The notes beneath the pieces are model-generated. The model did not search any database and was not told the origin of the DNA. It saw only the letters and a program-made list of their open reading frames with translations. The position numbers were made by a program, and so were the translations under genes. Of a stretch of DNA of 64,000 nt, positions 51,268 through 62,280 are shown piece after piece. Source of the stretch: Eudorina sp. 2006-703-Eu-15 (lineage: Eukaryota > Chlorophyta > Chlorophyceae > Chlamydomonadales > Volvocaceae). How positions within the stretch are numbered: the first letter of the stretch is position 1; every line of letters begins with the position of its first letter. The stretch covers positions 124,001-188,000 of the forward strand of contig BDSI01000179.1 of assembly GCA_003117195.1 (NCBI GenBank), given 5' to 3'.

Positions 51268-54200
51268 TGGGCGGCTGTCGTGAGGCAGGCAGGGCTGTCA
51301 CCTGACGACGTCCCTCTCTCGCCCCCCCCCCCCCCCTGGGCGCTGTCGTGAGGCAGGCAGGGCTGTCACCTGACGACGTCCCTCTCTCGCCCCCCCCCCC
51401 TGGGCGGCTGTCGTGAGGCAGGTAGGGCTGTCACCTGACGACGTCCCTCTCTCGCCCCCCCCCCCCTGGGCGGCTGTCGTGAGGCAGGTAGGGCTGTCAC
51501 CTGACGACGTCCCTCTCTCGCCCCCCCCCCCCTGGGCGGCTGTCGTGAGGCAGGTAGGGCTGTCACCTGACGACGTCCCTCTCTCGCCCCCCCCCCCCCG
51601 GCGCGTGGGCAGGTAGGCTGTCACCTGACGACGTCCCTCTCTCGCCCCCCCCCCCCTGGGCGGCTGTCGTGAGGCAGGTAGGGCTGTCACCTGACGACGT
51701 CCCTCTCTCGCCCCCCCCCCCCCTGGGCGGCTGTCGTGAGGCAGGTAGGGCTGTCACCTGACGACGTCCCTCTCTCGCCCCCCCCCCCCCCCCCTGGGCG
51801 GCTGTCGTGAGGCAGGTAGGGCTGTCACCTGACGACGTCCCTCTCTCGCCCCCCCCCCCTGGGCGGCTGTCGTGAGGCAGGTAGGGCTGTCACCTGACGA
51901 CGTCCCTCTCTCGCCCCCCCCCCCCTGGGCGGCTGTCGTGAGGCAGGTAGGGCTGTCACCTGACGACGTCCCTCTCTCGCCCCCCCCCCCCCTGGGCGCT
52001 GTCGTGAGGCAGGTAGGGCTGTCACCTGACGACGTCCCTCTCTCGCCCCCCCCCCCCTGGGCGGCTGTCGTGAGGCAGGTAGGGCTGTCACCTGACGACG
52101 TCCCTCTCTCGCCCCCCCCCCCCTCTGGGCGGCTGTCGTGAGGCAGGTAGGGCTGTCACCTGACGACGTCCCTCTCTCGCCCCCCCCCCCCTGGGCGGCT
52201 GTCGTGAGGCAGGTAGGGCTGTCACCTGACGACGTCCCTCTCTCGCCCCCCCCCCCCCTGGGCGGCTGTCGTGAGGCAGGTAGGGCTGTCACCTGACGAC
52301 GTCCCTCTCTCGCCCCCCCCCCCTGGGCGGCTGTCGTGAGGCAGGTAGGGCTGTCACCTGACGACGTCCCTCTCTCGCCCCCCCCCCCTGGGCGGCTGTC
52401 GTGAGGCAGGTAGGGCTGTCACCTGACGACGTCCCTCTCTCGCCCCCCCCCCCCCTGGGCGGCTGTCGTGAGGCAGGTAGGGCTGTCACTGACGACGTCC
52501 TCTCTCGCCCCCCCCTGGGGCTGTCGTGGGGTCACCTGCACGTCCTCTCTCGCCCCCCCCCCCCCTGGGCGGCTGTCGTGAGGCAGGTAGGGCTGTCACC
52601 TGACGACGTCCCTCTCTCGCCCCCCCCCCCCCTGGGCGGCTGTCGTGAGGCAGGTAGGGCTGTCACCTGACGACGTCCCTCTCTCGCCCCCCCCCCCCCT
52701 GGGCGGCTGTCGTGAGGCAGGTAGGGCTGTCACCTGACGACGTCCCTCTCTCGCCCCCCCCCCCCTGGGCGGCTGTCGTGAGGCAGGTAGGGCTGTCACC
52801 TGACGACGTCCCTCTCTCGCCCCCCCCCCCCTGGGCGGCTGTCGTGAGGCAGGTAGGGCTGTCACCTGACGACGTCCCTCTCTCGCCCCCCCCCCCCCCT
52901 GGGCGGCTGTCGTGAGGCAGGTAGGGCTGTCACCTGACGACGTCCCTCTCTCGCCCCCCCCCCCCCTGGGCGGCTGTCGTGAGGCAGGTAGGGCTGTCAC
53001 CTGACGACGTCCCTCTCTCGCCCCCCCCCCCCCTGGGCGGCTGTCGTGAGGCAGGTAGGGCTGTCACCTGACGACGTCCCTCTCTCGCCCCCCCCCCCTG
53101 GGCGGCTGTCGTGAGGCAGGTAGGGCTGTCACCTGACGACGTCCCTCTCTCGCCCCCCCCCCCTGGGCGGCTGTCGTGAGGCAGGTAGGGCTGTCACCTG
53201 ACGACGTCCCTCTCTCGCCCCCCCCCCCTGGGCGGCTGTCGTGAGGCAGGTAGGGCTGTCACCTGACGACGTCCCTCTCTCGCCCCCCCCCCCCCCTGGG
53301 CGGCTGTCGTGAGGCAGGTAGGGCTGTCACCTGACGACGTCCCTCTCTCGCCCCCCCCCCCCCTGGGCGGCTGTCGTGAGGCAGGTAGGGCTGTCACCTG
53401 ACGACGTCCCTCTCTCGCCCCCCCCCCCTGGGCGGCTGTCGTGAGGCAGGTAGGGCTGTCACCTGACGACGTCCCTCTCTCGCCCCCCCCCCCCTGGGCG
53501 GCTGTCGTGAGGCAGGTAGGGCTGTCACCTGACGACGTCCCTCTCTCGCCCCCCCCCCCCTGGGCGGCTGTCGTGAGGCAGGTAGGGCTGTCACCTGACG
53601 ACGTCCCTCTCTCGCCCCCCCCCCTGGGCGGCTGTCGTGAGGCAGGTAGGGCTGTCACCTGACGACGTCCCTCTCTCGCCCCCCCCCCCTGGGCGGCTGT
53701 CGTGAGGCAGGTAGGGCTGTCACCTGACGACGTCCCTCTCTCGCCCCCCCCCCCTGGGCGGCTGTCGTGAGGCAGGTAGGGCTGTCACCTGACGACGTCC
53801 CTCTCTCGCCCCCCCCCCCTGGGCGGCTGTCGTGAGGCAGGTAGGGCTGTCACCTGACGACGTCCCTCTCTCGCCCCCCCCCCCTGGGCGGCTGTCGTGA
53901 GGCAGGTAGGGCTGTCACCTGACGACGTCCCTCTCTCGCCCCCCCCCCCTGGGCGGCTGTCGTGAGGCAGGTAGGGCTGTCACCTGACGACGTCCTCTCT
54001 CGCCCCCCCCCTGGGCGGCTGTCGTGAGGCAGGTAGGGCTGTCACCTGACGACGTCCCTCTCTCGCCCCCCCCCCCTGGGCGGCTGTCGTGAGGCAGGTA
54101 GGGCTGTCACCTGACGACGTCCCTCTCTCGCCCCCCCCCCCTGGGCGGCTGTCGTGAGGCAGGTAGGGCTGTCACCTGACGACGTCCCTCTCTCGCCCCC

Positions 54201-57200
54201 CCCCCCTGGGCGGCTGTCGTGAGGCAGGTAGGGCTGTCACCTGACGACGTCCCTCTCTCGCCCCCCCCCCCCCCCCCCCCCCCCTCGGGCGGCTGTCGTG
54301 AGGCAGGTAGGGCTGTCACCTGACGACGTCCCTCTCTCGCCCCCCCCCCCCCTGGGCGGCTGTCGTGAGGCAGGTAGGGCTGTCACCTGACGACGTCCCT
54401 CTCTCGCCCCCCCCCCTGGGCGGCTGTCGTGAGGCAGGTAGGGCTGTCACCTGACGACGTCCCTCTCTCGCCCCCCCCCCTGGGCGGCTGTCGTGAGGCA
54501 GGTAGGGCTGTCACCTGACGACGTCCCTCTCTCGCCCCCCCCCCTGGCGCTGTCGTGAGCAGGTACTGACGACGTCCCTCTCTCGCCCCCCCCCCTGGGC
54601 GGCTGTCGTGAGGCAGGTAGGGCTGTCACCTGACGACGTCCCTCTCTCGCCCCCCCCCCCTGGGCGGCTGTCGTGAGGCAGGTAGGGCTGTCACCTGACG
54701 ACGTCCCTCTCTCGCCCCCCCCCCTGGGCGGCTGTCGTGAGGCAGGTAGGGCTGTCACCTGACGACGTCCCTCTCTCGCCCCCCCCCCCCTGGGCGGCTG
54801 TCGTGAGGCAGGTAGGGCTGTCACCTGACGACGTCCTCTCTCGCCCCCCCCCCCTGGGCGGCTGTCGTGAGGCAGGTAGGGCTGTCACCTGACGACGTCC
54901 CTCTCTCGCCCCCCCCCCCTGGGCGGCTGTCGTGAGGCAGGTAGGGCTGTCACCTGACGACGTCCCTCTCTCGCCCCCCCCCCCTGGGCGGCTGTCGTGA
55001 GGCAGGTAGGGCTGTCACCTGACGACGTCCCTCTCTCGCCCCCCCCCCTCTGGGCGGCTGTCGTGAGGCAGGTAGGGCTGTCACCTGACGACGTCCCTCT
55101 CTCGCCCCCCCCCCTCTGGGCGGCTGTCGTGAGGCAGGTAGGGCTGTCACCTGACGACGTCCCTCTCTCGCCCCCCCCCTCTGGGCGGCTGTCGTGAGGC
55201 AGGTAGGGCTGTCACCTGACGACGTCCCTCTCTCGCCCCCCCCCCCTGGGCGGCTGTCGTGAGGCAGGTAGGGCTGTCACCTGACGACGTCCCTCTCTCG
55301 CCCCCCCCCCCTGGGCGGCTGTCGTGAGGCAGGTAGGGCTGTCACCTGACGACGTCCCTCTCTCGCCCCCCCCCCCTGGGCGGCTGTCGTGAGGCAGGTA
55401 GGGCTGTCACCTGACGACGTCCCTCTCTCGCCCCCCCCCCCCTGGGCGGCTGTCGTGAGGCAGGTAGGGCTGTCACCTGACGACGTCCCTCTCTCGCCCC
55501 CCCCCCCCTGGCGGCTGTCGTGAGGCAGGTAGGGCTGTCCGTTCCTGGACACCCACCCACCGCCTGCTCGATCGGCGGCATGTCCACACCCGCAGCCGCC
55601 GCCGCCCCCTTGCTCCCCGCGCCACCAGCCGATACCCTCCCTCGACCACGTTCCCGCTCAGCCCCGCCCACCCCCACACCGATCCCCCACCTCCTCCCCT
55701 CCTCTCCCCTCACCAACCCGAGCTTCCCCCTCCCCCTCCCCTTCAAGCCCCTCCACTGCGATATTCCCCCCCCAACCCACCCAACCCAACCCAGCTCACC
55801 CCCCCTCCCCACCCTGAGGTCCTCCTCCGCCTGCTCCCAGCGGCCCAGCGCCGACCTGGCCGCAGCCCTCCGCAGCAGCGCCTTCACGTTGCGGGGCTCC
55901 CGACCCAACACCTGCGGGGGGTAGGGGGGATAAAGGGGGCGGGTTGGGCACGAAGATGCGGAGGGAGGAAGACAAGCACAGAACGACGAGGTTGTTTGGG
56001 GTGGTTTGCGCATTGGTAGGCGTGACTGGCTATCTACAGCTGCGCGGCAAGGGGTGGGTGTGGGAGAATATGAGAGATTATGTCGGGAGGCCGGGGCAGC
56101 TGGAGGCCAGTGGAAGGCCGGATGAAATAGGTTCGCAAACGAAAAGGGGCGCAATCCGCGCGCCCCGCCTCATCACAAACCCCGCCTCATTATCCGTGGC
56201 TGGAGAGGCCAGCCCCGCGTGCAGACTTCCGCCCCTCCGCCCCGCACCGCATCGTCCACCCTCCACCCCGACTCCGAATGCGGCTCTCTCCGGCGCATTC
56301 CCCATCGGTTGCCGGATACGCCGACCCGCAGCCACCCCCTTGCTTGGCCACCTCTTTAGGTATATATACACGACAAGCCAGTCGGTCCCCCGCCGCAGCG
56401 GGTCACCCGGATGGACGACTGGCCGGTTCCAAACGGGTAGGTGGTTTCGGAGCCTCGAGGGTTTCAATCTCAGAGAAATCGCCCCGGGTCCAATCAATGT
56501 TCCACATCACCATCACCATCACCATCAGACAACTCCCCCCCCCCAGCCCCCAATCGGCGCCGCCATACACACGTCCCAACACACGTGCCGCCATACACAC
56601 GTGCCGCCATACACACGTGCCGCCATACACACGTGCGCCATACACACGTGCCGCCATACACACGTGCCGCCATACACACGTGCCGCCATACACACGTGCC
56701 GCCATACACACGTGCCGCCATACACACGTGCCGCCATACACACGTGCCGCCATACACACGTGCCGCCATACACACGTGCCGCCATACACACGTGCCGCCA
56801 TACACACGTGCCGCCATACACACGTGCCGCCATACACACGTGCGCCATACACACGTGCCGCCATACACACGTGCCGCCATACACAAACACACGTGCCGCC
56901 ATACACACGTGCCGCCATACACACGTGCGCCAAACACACGTGCCGCCATACACACGTGCCGCCATACACACGTGCCGCCATACACACGTGCCGCCAAACA
57001 CACGTGCCGCCATACACACGTGCCGCCATACACACGTGCCGCCATACACACGTGCCGCCATACACACGTGCCGCCAAACACAGCGTGCGGGCGACCTCGC
57101 CCGTTCCCTTTCAACACCGCCTAACCCCACCCCCACCCCCCACCCCCAGCAACCCATACGCGCACACCTTCCCAGCCCCCGCCCCCATGTGAGAGGAGAG

Positions 57201-60200
57201 GTACGGCACCCACCCGGGAGCAGTCGGCCTCCGCCTCGCCGTGCCGCCCCGGTTGTTGGCGGCGGCCGTCATGTCCGGGTCCAGCTCCAGGGAGGCGGTG
57301 TAGTGGTCCACTGCGGCCGACCAGTCCCCGCACTTGACGCGGGCGTTACCCGCCTCCTTCGCCACCTCGGCGGGGCTCAGCTCGCGGACCTGTGTGTGTG
57401 CAGCAGGGGGGTGGAGGAACGGGTTCGGGTTGGAGGGTTGGGGGGTTTGGGTTTTGGAGTGGGGTATAGCGATATGGGGGGACCTTTAGGAGGGGTGGGG
57501 GTTTGGGGTGGGGATGTCATTCTCGGGGTGGGTACAACCGGAGGGCTCCCTACGGGCTGTCGTACGAACACGAATCAGAGATTACCTTGGCGCCGCTCCG
57601 CTGCCGCAGAAGCAACCTGCCGAGCTGCTGACCGGCGCGGACCGCTGCTGGTTGCGATTGCGCAGATGTGCCCTAGACACACGGACCCGACCGGGCCCCT
57701 TCCCGCTGATCAATCTCGACGCACCCCCCCCCCACCCCACCACCCCACCCGCTGCCGCCCAAACGTTCAGCTTCCTTAACCCCCCCTGATCTGCCCTAGC
57801 ACCGTGTCCCCTGCACGGGCTCCCCCCACCCCGCGCGAGGCCCCACCCCTCTGACCCGGAACCGGTCCGGACTACTCGTTCCCAACATCCAAGCAGAACA
57901 CCGTCCCCTGCACATATCTCCCCCTCCCCCACCGGGAGTGGTTCCAGCCAGGGCCGGACTGCAACGCGCGCAGCTGCCCGCTCACCGTGGCCGAGAGCTT
58001 CTGCTGCCGCCCCTTCTGCCGCCCCTTCTGCTGCTGCTGTTGCCTCTGCCGCTGCCCCCCCACCCCCGCCATGAAGTCCGCCGCCCGGTCGCCCTGCCGC
58101 CACCTCGCCGCCGCCTGCCCCGCCGCCACCGCCACCCAGGGCGCCCCCGAGGTAACCTCCGCCAGCCGCAGGTCCAGTCGCACGAAGGCGTCGTCGTTGT
58201 CGAACAGGCGGCCCAGGAAGGCGTCGCCGCGGACCTGGGGAGGGGATTGGATGGGGGGGCGGGGGGGGAGAGCTGGGTGATTGGTTGAAATTGGTAGATT
58301 GGGGGCGACGGGGGGGAGGGGGCAGGTAGGGGTCTAGGAGTGAGTGCGGGATACCAGCGAGCGAGGTGGCAGACCGCGAGGGAGGGGGGCTCCACTGCGC
58401 GGGCACCCCATGCCCACCAACCCACGCCCCACCGCGCCCCCCCTCCTTGCCCTCCGCCCCAACCCCAAACGGGTATCCCCCCTCATGTACGACAACCGCG
58501 TCTCCCGACCGTGCCCTCCCCCCCGGGGAGTAGGCACTCATCCCTCTCCCCCGGTTTGCCCGGGTGGCCCTCCGAGACCCCCCCACACACACACACATCC
58601 GCCCCTCCCGGTCGTCCACGTCCACATCAACCAATCAAACGGTCTGCGTGTCTATGCGTATCTGCTTTGGGCGTCTCTGGTTTGGGCGTCTCTGCTTTGG
58701 GCGTACCTGCTTTGGGTGTATCTGCCTGCGTGATGCAGCCCGGCTTCACGACTGTCGAGAGGCACGTACCCAACCGGGCGCGTCCCTCCTTCCGCTGATT
58801 TGCTCCCTTTGAATGGTTTCTGAACGGTGTCCCAACGCCCCGCTGTGGGGCGCTGTGGGCGCTGTGGGGCGCTGTGGGGCGCGGCCAGGGGTTTGAGGCG
58901 CGCGCAAGCACTGCCGGGGAGTCCCCCTCCCTGTAGTACGTGGACCCCCGCAGGGCCCTTGGGGGCCATATCCCCCCCCAACCCCATCACACCCACCCAT
59001 TCCCCCCACCCCAACCCAAACCCCATCCACCCATCCGCGCCCCCCCCCACCTGCGTGGGCCGTCCGCAGCAGTCGGCGATCTGCGAGGCCCGGGTGTTGA
59101 TCGGCAGCTCCTTGAACTGGGCCTGGTCGTCGCAGTAGAGGGTGACCCCCACGTAGCCGCTGTCGGGGGAGGACACCAGCAGGGCCACAGTGTCAACCTT
59201 TGGGGGGTGATTGGAAGGGTGAGGGGTGGGGGTTGGGAGGCGGGGTGAGGGGGTGGGGGTGGGGGGCGGGGGTGGGGTGGGGTGGGGTGGGGTGGGTGGG
59301 GTAGGGGCATCGGATAAATCGATGAGGGGGAGGGGGTATTAGGCCTTGGTAGGCGAGGGGCCTATGAACGTCCTCCGCTATCCCCTGAGCAGGGCATTCA
59401 CCCTGAGGGCGTGGGGTCTACAACAGGGGGGCGGGGAGCGGAACCTTGGTGGTGGGGGGAGGAGGTGTGGACATCTGCCGCGACCTAACCTCCCCCCCCC
59501 TCCCCCCCCGAGAAGGACGCAAACTGCGATTCAATGCCGCAAGGGTGCGGGCACAGAACGAGGTCGCACCCCATAGAGCACTGACCCGCCATGACCCCGG
59601 CCGGCGAGTGCCGACCTACTGGCTACTTCGAAAACAAGGTGGTGGTGGTGGGGGGGGGGGGGTTGAAAAGAGAAACCAAACCCGGGAGAGGGGGATTTGT
59701 TCGAAGGGTGTGGGATGACTCTACCGGGTCCGTACGTACGACACCCCGGGCAGGCGCTCGCGTGCGCCCTGTAGGGTCCCGTTCTGTACGAACTGGACTG
59801 TACGAACACAGAAAGGCAGCGGCGGCTCCCCGACAACCCTGGCGGATAGGGGAGTGAGTGAGTGGGGCAGAGCACCACCCTCCCCGCCCCCGGGGCGACA
59901 CCACACCACACGGCGGCGCGACAGGGCACAGGTGTTCGATGCCCGGGTGGTCACTGCCGTACGCCCGGTACGTGTGCGGGTAGGGAGGTAGATGCGGCCG
60001 GTGCGGGCGAGGTGGTAGGTCAGGTTAATCCTGTTCCTAGCCCCAGCCGGCAGTAGCTGCCCAACGACTGGGCGCCTGTTTCGACGGCTGAGGAGGAGGT
60101 GCCGGAGGCGGTCCTCTGCCCTGGCAGCGGTGTTCGGCCAATCGGCTGAACGGGAGTTTTGAGACGTACGGCAGGGGGTGAATGGACACGCAAAGTCCCG

Positions 60201-61142
60201 GGACACGACCGCGCTGAACACGACGGCTGCCCTGATCGGGGGGGGGGGAGGGAGGGAGGCACCGCCGGGTTGCGGGGTCCCATGTACGAACGTACGTACG
60301 TACGAGCATACCACCCGGGTGCGCACCTTTCGCCACACGGGGACCCCCCCTCCTTCCTCTCTCCCGCTTCCTCCACCCCCTCACCTCCCCCTGCCCCCCC
60401 CCCCGATTCTGTTAATCGAGACAACGAAAACGCGAACCTCCCCCACTCCACCCCACCCCACTCAGGCGTGTTTCCAACCAAGGGTAAGCTCGCTCCCAGC
60501 TGGCCCTGGTCCCCACCATGTTCTGCCCCCTGCCCTCCCCCCTCGCCCTCCCCCCTTCCCCCTTTCCCCCATTTCCCCCTCCCCTCCTCCCCCGCCTCCC
60601 CCCTTCACACACCCACACCCACACCCACACTCACCATCTGGATGTCCATCTATCGCCGCCGCCATCACCTCATCGCTCATCTTGGAGGCCGCCTCGGGTC
60701 CATCTGGCTGAGCAGGTGCTGTGGGAGCGGGGGGCGGGGGACCGGGAGGTGGCGGGTGTCGAGCGACAGGACGGGGAGATTGGCCAGATAGCGTAGAACA
60801 GGAATAAGATGGCGGAGAGTCGGCCGGGTGGTGGTGGCGGTGGGTGGTGGGTGGTGGTGGTGGTGGTGGGTGGTGAGCCTGCAGTAAGCTCACGGAGAGC
60901 CGCCGAGTAGCTGGTGCGGGAGGGGGAGGGGGGCGGCACAGACGCGGTGCGGTACGTACCTGCTTGTGCGCTTCCACCGGCGCCGACGTCTTTTCGCCAC
61001 CGCCCGCCTGAAGTGCTGTTGAGGACGTCCAGGAGGCATTCGACCTCCCGCCCGGGGGGACCTCCAGGGACAGCTCGCGGATGTCTTCGTGGCTGGGGCG
61101 GGTATGCGGCGACGGTTGCCGAGGGACGTCGTTCGGAACCAT
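43707..61142 (-). CDS. SPAG1-like TPR protein gene with internal duplication
   Basis: Exons on the minus strand join in phase from an ATG at 61142. The N-terminal ~250 residues form a conserved-looking region of unknown function. They are followed by three TPR motifs with the spacing and wording of the SPAG1/RPAP3 co-chaperone group: AKEAGNARVKCGDWSAAVDH, then EPRNVKALLRRAAARSALGR, then VEPHNKEAALELAKMMM. In SPAG1 such TPRs bind the C-terminal tail of Hsp70/Hsp90, and the protein assists cytoplasmic assembly of axonemal dyneins. That role here is inference. A tandem duplication repeats the second and third TPR exons, and the first TPR exon carries a frame-disrupting deletion. The 3' end of the gene beyond 43707 is not resolved; a frame reading RCRMEAVEDEPSGWLRVM is conserved in both duplicated copies (near 42920 and 49535) and may be coding. 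Confidence 0.65.
44259..47575. repeat. Poly-C satellite S1 (~65-bp unit, ~50 copies)
   Basis: The unit is CTGACGACGTCCCTCTCTCG, a run of 7-16 C, then TGGGCGGCTGTCGTGAGGCA and GGTAGGGCTGTCAC. Copies differ mainly in C-run length. It sits in the intron between exons 7' and 8'; because the gene is on the minus strand the intron RNA carries G-runs. Confidence 0.97.
47849..47947 (-). CDS. TPR gene exon 7' (second TPR, duplicate 1)
   Basis: Same 99-nt exon as 55813-55911, with the same splice sites. Phase 0 means it can follow exon 8 without a frameshift, giving a protein with a repeated TPR pair. Confidence 0.78.
48596..49196. repeat. 16-bp minisatellite with CACGTG cores, copy 1
   Basis: About 37 units of CCGCCATACACACGTG, a few with AAACAC in place of ATACAC. 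Each unit carries one CACGTG (E-box/G-box). It lies upstream, in gene sense, of TPR exon 7'. Long reading frames through it are open in all three frames because 16 is not divisible by 3 and the unit has no stop. Confidence 0.97.
50318..50380 (-). CDS. TPR gene exon 8 (third TPR, duplicate 2)
   Basis: Twenty-one codons, AVLAVEPHNKEAALELAKMM plus M, acceptor CCCTTCAG, donor GTGAGG. It completes the TPR begun by AEEDLR of the previous exon. An open frame continues through a Pro-rich run to another possible donor (CTCCTGTAAGG), so the 3' boundary could be later. Confidence 0.78.
50869..55532. repeat. Poly-C satellite S2 (~65-bp unit, ~70 copies)
   Basis: Same unit as S1 in the equivalent intron of the second duplicate. 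It includes a C-run of about 50 near 51220-51267 and several truncated units (near 51600, 52500 and 54545), so homogenisation is incomplete. Confidence 0.97.
55813..55911 (-). CDS. TPR gene exon 7 (second TPR, duplicate 2)
   Basis: Thirty-three codons, VLGREPRNVKALLRRAAARS then ALGRWEQAEEDLR, phase 0 at both ends. The acceptor is CCCCGCAG and the donor GTGGGG. It is the upstream (in gene order) member of the duplicated pair. Confidence 0.82.
56560..57076. repeat. 16-bp minisatellite with CACGTG cores, copy 2
   Basis: About 32 units of the same sequence in the intron between TPR exons 6 and 7, with more indels (missing C in GTGCGCC, a doubled CAAACACA) than copy 1. Confidence 0.97.
57214..57389 (-). 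CDS. TPR gene exon 6 (first TPR, frame disrupted)
   Basis: The exon starts VRELSPAEVAKEAGNARVKC in phase 0 and runs through the first TPR helix pair to TAAANNRG. It then loses frame: the expected tail HGEAEADCSR before the GTGGGT donor is in another frame. Length is 176 nt, not a multiple of three, whereas the next exon starts in phase 0. About 8-9 residues of a normal TPR are missing at the break. This is either a real inactivating deletion or an assembly error. Confidence 0.7.
57986..58234 (-). CDS. TPR gene exon 5
   Basis: Eighty-three codons, phase 0 at both ends. VRGDAFLGRLFDNDDAFVRL and DLRLAEVTSGAPWVAVAAGQ form a globular segment, followed by a Gln/Arg-rich stretch with QRQRQQQQQKGRQKGRQQK. 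The acceptor is CTCCCCAG and the donor GTGAGC. Confidence 0.78.
59051..59197 (-). CDS. TPR gene exon 4
   Basis: Forty-nine codons, phase 0 at both ends: VDTVALLVSSPDSGYVGVTL, YCDDQAQFKELPINTRASQI, ADCCGRPTQ. The acceptor is CCCAAAG and the donor GTGGGG. It is clearly structured coding sequence but I cannot assign the domain. Confidence 0.75.
59955..60145 (-). CDS. TPR gene exon 3
   Basis: After acceptor CGTTCAG, two bases complete Ala, then DWPNTAARAEDRLRHLLLSR and, later, NLTYHLARTGRIYLPTRTR. The donor chosen, GTGACC, restores phase 0 but is weak; nearby GT sites would break the frame to the next exon. Confidence 0.55.
60635..60707 (-). CDS. TPR gene exon 2
   Basis: After acceptor CTGCTCAG, 24 codons plus one base, PDGPEAASKMSDEVMAAAID then GHPD, donor GTGAGT. 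The phase (0 in, 1 out) agrees with both neighbours. Confidence 0.6.
60960..61142 (-). CDS. TPR gene exon 1 (start)
   Basis: Sixty-one codons from ATG, MVPNDVPRQPSPHTRPSHED onward, ending APVEAHKQ at donor GTACGT in phase 0. The segment DIRELSLEVPPGG looks like ordered protein; the rest is low complexity. The start is chosen because it is the first in-frame ATG and composition changes sharply just upstream. Confidence 0.6.
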
Positions 61143-61149
61143 CGCCAGT

Positions 61150-61697
61150 GACGGTTTCAAGTTATTTGAGGTATGTTATCTCTATTTTGGAAATGGTTAT
61201 CTCGCGCGCATACTTACACGTCCGCGGAATGTAAACGTGGTAATGGACAGTCGGCTCCTGCCTCTGTACCGACACAGTCATCCTTATGGAAATCTAATCG
61301 GACTATATCATTGCAACAATATTTTGTTGAGAGGTTGGTCATAGTTTCGATACCTGTTGAAGCAAGAGAAGCAAGGCGTTGCGCGTTGTGGTTTTGGATT
61401 AAACCGTTAGCGTATCTGCAATATGGCCTCAGTGGCGAGAAAGAAAACACAGATTGCGATTTCAACTTCAATCGTGCCTTGGCTTGTCGACGACCAACGG
61501 CTGAGGTGGTTCCGGAAACGGTTGCAGTTGTACGTCATTCGGTCGTCGCAGGCAGCCGCTGTGACGCCAACAGTTCCATATGTGGCATTGTCAAAGATGG
61601 CCGGTTACATGATGAAAGTACACAAGGAGCGAAACCCGTGCAATGTGCGTCAAACCTCGAAAAGCGTCATCAGTTGGTCAGAGGTTTGATACGCGAT
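61150..61697 (+). other. Lower-GC segment with an 88-codon reading frame
   Basis: Composition drops from the GC-rich TPR gene. A frame from an ATG at 61423 reads MASVARKKTQIAISTSIVPW and continues to a stop at 61689. It has ordinary amino-acid composition (RLRWFRKRLQLYVIRSSQAA) and could be an exon or element fragment, but I recognise no family and see no clear splice signals. Confidence 0.25.
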
Positions 61698-61721
61698 GGT
61701 AGATAGGATTAACGTAACAAC

Positions 61722-62280
61722 GCATGCAAGGGTATGTAGGTGCCGGTCTACATCATGATGATAAGGGCGGGGCCCGTGCTACAGGCAGGGCCGCCGCCGT
61801 GCACGTGCCGCCCGTGGATCTATCCGGACCTCGCTTCATTCCCTCCTCCGTCATCCGGCATCTCGACCAGCAGCAGGCTGCTACAGGGCACTCAGCAGCC
61901 TCCGACGGACGGGACGGCCGCGCGCATATGTACGCACGCCGCACAAGCATGTATGCACCTGCATGCTTTGTGATACACATGTCGATCAGGGGGACGGGTG
62001 CTGCAGGAACCATCGAGCGACACGGATTGGTCGGTGCCGGGGCGCCCATAGGGTCGGACACTCATGACGGTGCGCGGCATGCCATAGAGTTGTGCATACA
62101 CGTGCCAGCCGCAACCAATGCAACCATGCATTCCTCGCTCGCCCCCTCACGCATGCATGCACCTACGTACGAACCACGTGGGCACCGCCGTACCGTGCGT
62201 GCTTCAATGCGGTCGTACGTACTGCACGGACCAACGAATCCACCCGATGGCCCGAAAGGTAGGCCTGCAGGGTACATACA
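61722..62280. mobile_element. ~560-bp segment between 24-bp direct repeats
   Basis: The 24-bp sequence starting GGTAGATAGGATTAACGTAA occurs at 61698-61721 and again, identically, at 62281-62304. The segment between starts GCATGCAAGGG and ends GGGTACATACA, with no clear terminal inverted repeats, so a retrotransposed non-autonomous element with a long target duplication is the simplest reading. Confidence 0.5.

Larger units (their letters stand above)
49333..57217 (-). repeat. Segmental duplication, unit 2
   Basis: Second copy, about 1.3 kb longer than unit 1 because its satellite is larger. Point differences in the unique parts are few, so the duplication is recent or homogenised. Confidence 0.93.

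Noticed and set aside
44321..55552. Repetitive frames such as TALPASRQPPRGGG on the minus strand
   Set aside because: Products of the 65-bp satellite; frame changes with each C-run length, so no conserved protein.
47980..57779. Frames of 540-610 codons through the 16-bp minisatellite
   Set aside because: The unit has no stop in any frame, so openness is not evidence of coding; the frames run against the TPR gene and across its exons.
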